Source: Bufo bufo (taxonomy: Eukaryota > Chordata > Amphibia > Anura > Bufonidae). Taken from it: a stretch of DNA of 64,000 nt. Under the pieces are notes generated by a model. That model worked only from the letters and a program-made list of their open reading frames with translations, was not told the DNA's origin and searched no databases. The position numbers and the translations under genes were made by a program. The number at the start of each line of letters is the position of its first letter. The first letter of the stretch is position 1. The stretch spans positions 43,120,323 to 43,184,322 of the forward strand of contig NC_053398.1 in assembly GCF_905171765.1 (NCBI RefSeq), written 5' to 3'. Shown here piece by piece: positions 40,101-46,100 of this stretch.

Positions 40101-43100
40101 GTTGCAGCTTTATGTTCTATTAATAAAAAGTCTATGTAAAGGGTTAACTTTATGAAAACTGAACCTTTAAAAATGTTCCCATTCCTGGCACTTCTTATTC
40201 CTGGCTGCTTTTTCCAGGCAAGTTGTGGTCATTGCATGTGGAATTTAACATTACATACCAGCCATTCACACAAATGTCCGACCATGTAATACATTAATGT
40301 ACAGCATTCAGTTCCAAAATATAGAAGGGATCCCAAATGGGATATCCTCTAAATATGTCCTAATAGGTACAGGTGACACCATTAAATGGTTGGAAATCAG
40401 ATAAACTGCTTGAGATGCACTTTTTCAACTTTTTTTTTTAAAGATTCCTGCACATCTAATAAAAAATTAAAAACTCTAGTTTTAATCATTGTTATAAAAT
40501 GATTAGCAAAAGTGCATGTACACATGTTTCAAATATTCTAAATATTGTATCTAAGAATTCTAAAGGGTTCTGCGTGCAAATTCAAAAGTGGTAACTGCAG
40601 CAATCTTTTACTCCAAGTTGCATATGGAGGAATGGCAATTTTAGCATCAAGACTAAAAGGTGTCTCAATAATAGCCTCTATTTAAAAGAAAGAGACTGTT
40701 GCATCCAGTTGACCCTGCAGGTGAGACTTCTGAAGGCCAGCTTGATTAAGTGTTACAGCTGTGAAAGTCAAAGCTGTCTACATATTTCCCAGATAGTTGC
40801 CTCTACAGGAAGACAATGTGGTACTTGTGAGATGAACTCCACTCCTGAATTACTCCACCTGCCCATAGAGAGAACTGTGCAGCCAGTCACTGCTTCCTGG
40901 TCCTCCCTATCTCTTTTGTGCACTTATCTAGATGATCAGTGCATGGAGAAAACAGGAAGCTCAACCATCATTGTGTAGCATCCTGTTACAGAAGGTACAA
41001 CGCTAAAACCTGAAGTAGTGATTAGCTGAACCCCAAGTATGTAATATTAACCCTTCCACTGCCTTCTACCCAGAATGTGAAGTTTAATCAATAGACTGCG
41101 TTGTCCCTTCAGTACCCTAGACCAACAGGGGTCAACCCCCCCCCCCCCCAGTCTTAGAACACCAGATATACTGACATTAGCCCCTTCACTGACCTATACC
41201 ACCAGGGATGTTAACATCTTCACTGTCCACCATAGGTGTTAAACCCCTGACTGTCCTACACCACCACTGACATTAATTATTTTACTGCTATAGACTATCT
41301 AGATCACCGGGGGAAAAGAGACTAACACTCTAGCTACCTTTGTCATCCAGGCAAACTGAGATTAACCCACTTACAGCCCCTAACCACCAGTGAGACAGCC
41401 ATCAATTCCCTTTTACTGCACTAGACCACCAAATATGTAGGTAAAGAACTTTCAGTGTGCTAGACCTGGGTGCTGTTTAACACTAGTTACCTGAATGTTA
41501 TGTAGCCCTGTATATCTGGCTGATTTATAGCTAAATATTAGGAAGCTGTACATTAATATTGATTTTATACAGATCCTTATTGTCTATTGCCTGGCTAAAT
41601 GGAGCAGTACCCTGGGTTTAAACTGCCCACTTACTGGTTATGAAAGCTTGGCAGGAAGCCTTAACTGTTGGGACAATCCTTTGAGACAAAGCTGAGGTAT
41701 ACCAGCCCAAAGCTGATAACAAAATTGGTTGTTCAGGTTCAGAAAAATATGGGCCGAGTGGGGGAAACAGTGTAAAACAATCCAGCATGGATGCTCCAGA
41801 GCCCCATGCCAGTCTTTGTTTAATGTGCTGCATCGGTGACGCCATGTCGACACACGTGACGGTTAGCAACAAGATGCTTATTTTAGGACCCAGGAAAGTA
41901 AATTATTGGGTATTATGTTTTGTCTTTCACTATTGAAAAGTTGAATTTGATAGACAGATCATAAAAGGTTTATGATGAAAGTTGAATTTGAATGACATCT
42001 TTTTCAGCTGTGTAACTACAGCATGTAACTTGCATTTGCACAGTGTTATATAGGTTCTAACTATTGTATTTTCTGTAGTGCTCAGCAGGTAAACAATAAA
42101 ATACTTACAGCAGAAATCTGGACGTCTCCACATTCCAGGGTGTCCTTTTGCCTCCAGACATGCTTTGGAAAACTGGTTCAGGTTACTGCACAGACATATG
42201 GTTTGGTTTTTCTCATCGCATTTACACAAGTCCTCTGTGCAAGTATCCCTATAGATTTTGTAACTGTGCATTTTATACTTGCAGTCTCCCATTTGTGACA
42301 TGATGGTCTCACATTGATCTCTCTACATCAGAAACAGATTTTTTGTCAGTTTTTTCATCAATGTTTCATTTACTAAAGATGGTAGGTGTTTCTGATGCAG
42401 TTTTTGAAGCCAAAATCATGGATCATAAAACTAAAGAAAGTATTGATGACAGAGATTACGTCTCCTCAACTCCACCTTTCAAGACTGCTTCAAAAACGTG
42501 AACATGTGGATATTACTAATTATTAGTTATGCATCTACACTCCTTACCATGCTCTACAGGAAAGTCAATGACAATATTAAACAAAAATTTGTTGTCCAGA
42601 AATATTAGGGAAAACCATCCAACCAGTTAGGGTCCAAACACCAGGATCTCCATGATCACAGAAAATGTGGTCCCAAGTTTCCTGAATGAATGGAACAGTG
42701 TTTAAGTATGCACTCTGCTTCTTAATGTATTCTCTATGGAAATGTCAAAGATAGTCACTTTCAGTTCATTGCTTGACAGTTCCATAGTGCAGTGCACAGC
42801 CTCAAACACCACTCCATTCATTTGGGGAACTCAGGAGTCCTGTTTTTGTCATCGGTGTGAAACCCAGTGATTAGGTCCCCACCAATCAGATACATAAAAA
42901 AGTCAAAGTCATCCCATGTTGTTGCCTTGGTTGAATCTGAAAACCTAGACATGACTCTGCAAAGTATTAAATTATAAAAGTCTAACTTATCTCACTGATT
43001 TCCCACAGTTCGGGTCCAATGCTTCACTGTTCCCTGTTAGTCTCTACTTCCAAGTCCCTCTTGATTAGTGATGAGCGGCAGGGGCAATATTCGAATTTGT

Positions 43101-46100
43101 GATATTCCGTGAATATTTGGGCGAATATTCGCCATATATTTGCAAATTCGTTATCTCCAGTCATTATTTTCTTGATTGCGGAAATCGGCAATTGAAAAAT
43201 TTGCGATTAAAATTTGCATTACGAAAATTCGCATTATGAAAATTCGCAATCAACACTACTCCTAAAGTCAAAGATATTTCAGCATCTCATTGGTCCACAA
43301 GCTAGAAGCAGGAAGGGATCATGCGTACTGATTTTTAAAAAAAATCGAATTACGTAAATATCACTATATACTACATTTTCGCAAATTCTCGAAGTGACGA
43401 TATTCGCAATAAAAATTCGCAATTCGAATATTCGTGATCAATACTACTCTTGATATGCAGAAAATGACCATTCAGCCAATCACTGTCCACAAGGATAGCT
43501 CTCCTCAGCCAGTAATTGAGCAGTCAGTTCCTGCATGCAGAGAAGGACCAGGAAGTAGAGTTCCCGGGCTTGTCTCCTCTACACTTACTTTCACTTTCTA
43601 ACACGTGCAGTCGCCATTTTAGGAAAACTGATTTGTTACAACGGAGCACAAGAAAACTCGAATTCGTTTTGAATCAAAGTTTTCCTAAACTTCGGACCGA
43701 ATTCCACTTCAGATGCTTTGCTTCACTCAACACTACCTGTAGTCATACTACTTGGCAGCATGAAGGGAATAGGTCAGTTTTAGCACATAGGGAAGGCCAT
43801 AAAAAACTTAAAACTGTGGCATTCTATTGCACTTTTTTCCCCAGTTCCACCCCATTTGGAATTTTTTTCCAGATTCCCACTACATCGTATGCGATATTAA
43901 ATGGTGCCATTAGAAAGTACAACTTCCCACAAAAAAAAAAAACAGATCTTCACGCTGGCGGGGCTGAAAGGGTTAAACAATGAGCCATCTCTCTTCCAAT
44001 GTGCAGTGTACATATGTATATACAGTATGTAGCCATTTCTAACTTGACACTTAGCTCATTAATAAAAAAAAAAATAGCCCTTGAAGGAGCATTGTGTGAT
44101 GTGCTGCAACATTTATTTAACATGAGAAGAGTGTTACAATAAAGGTGGCTACATGTGTGTGCTAACACAATTGTGCCACTGGAGATACAGTTGCAAGAGA
44201 AAGTATTTGAACCCTTTGGAATGATATGGATTTCTGCACAAATTGGTCATAAAATGTTATCTGATCTTCATCTAAGTCACAACAATAGACAATCACAGTC
44301 TGCTTAAACTAATAACACACGAAGAATTAAATGTTACCATGTTTTTATTGAACACACCATGTAAACATTCACAGTGCAGGTGGAAAAAGTATGTGAACCC
44401 CTAGACTAATGACATCTCCATGAGCTAATTGGAGTGAGGTGTCAGCCAACTGGAGTCCAATCAATGAGATGAGATTGGAGGTGTTGGTTACAGCTGCCCT
44501 GCCCTATAAAAAACACACACCAGTTCTGGGTTTGCTTTTCACAAGAAGTATTGCCTGATGTGAATGATGCCTCGCACAAAAGAGCTCTCAGAAGACCTCG
44601 AAATTAAGTATTGTTGACTAGCATAAAGCTGGAAAGGGTTATAAAAGTTTCTCCAAAAGCCTTGCTGTTCATCAGTCCACGGTAAGACAAATTGTCTATA
44701 AATGGAGAAAGCTCAGCACTGCTGCTACTCTCCCTAGGAGTGGCTGTCCTGTAAAGATGACTGCAAGAGCACAGTGCAGACTGCTCAATGAGGTGAAGAA
44801 GAATCCTAGAGTGTCAGCTAAAGACTACCAAAGTCTCTGGCATATGCTAACATCCCTGTTAGCGAATCTACCGATATGTAAAACACTAAACAAGAATGGA
44901 TTGCATGGGAGGATACCAAAGAGGAAGCCACTGCTGTCCAAAAAAAAAACATTGCTGCACGTTTACAGTTTGCACAAGAGCACCTGGATGTTCCACAGCA
45001 GTACTGGCAAAATATTCTGTGGACGGATGAAACCAAATTTGAGTTGTTTGGAAGAAACACACAACACTATGTGTGGAGAAAAAGAGGCACAGCACACCAA
45101 CATCAAAACCTCATCCCAACAGTGAAGTATGGTGGTGGGGGCATCATGGTTTGGGGCTGCTTTGCTGCGTCAGGGCATAAACAGATTGCTATCATCAAAG
45201 GAAAAATGAATTCCCAAGTTTATCAAGACATTTTGCAGGAGAACTTAAAGCCATCTGTCCACCAGCTGAAGCTCAACAGAAGATGGGTGTTGCAACAGGA
45301 CAACGACCCAAAGCATAGAAGTAAATCAACAACAGAATGGCTTAAACAGAAGAAAATATGCCTTCTGGAGTTGCCCAGTCAGAGTCCTGACCTCAACCCA
45401 ATTGAGATGCTGTGGCATGACCTCAAGAAAGCGATTCACACCATACATCCCAAGAATATTGCTGAACTGAAACAGTTCTGTAAAGAGGAATGGTCAAGAA
45501 TTACTCCTGACCATTGTGCATGTCTGATCTGCAACTACAGGAAACGTTTGGTTGAAGTTATTGCTGCCAAAGGAGGTTCAACCAGTTATTAAATCCAAGG
45601 GTTCACATACTTTTTCCACCTTCATTGTGAATGTTTACATGGTGTGTTCAATAAAAACATGGTAACATTTAATTATTTGTGTGTTATTAGTTTAAGCAGA
45701 CTGTGATTGTCTATTGTTATGACTTAGATGAAGATCAGATCACATTTTATGACAAATTTGTCCAGAAATCCATATAATTTCAAAGGGTTCACATACTTTT
45801 TTTTGCAACTGTATATTTAGGGTGGGCCAAGAAAACCAGACCCCTGTCCCCTGTTTCCTTTGTGTGCCTTGTAGGTTATGTTGCTTATTAGGCTTCATTC
45901 ATCAAAACTTGCTTCCATTAAAACTCTCTTTGTAGCCCATAGCAACTAATCAGAGCTCAGCTTTCATTTTATCTCAGCAGTGTAAGAAATTAATGAGGCC
46001 TATTATATCCTTCCATGCCAGTCGAGTGGTCCTCTTCGCGGACTGTTTTGCTGGACAATTTCCAGACCTTCCCTTTCAACTTTGCATAGCCTCTGGTTGT

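Noticed and set aside
43516..43983. 155-codon plus-strand ORF
   Set aside because: Overlaps a hAT-like MITE remnant and an A-run; no recognisable domain.
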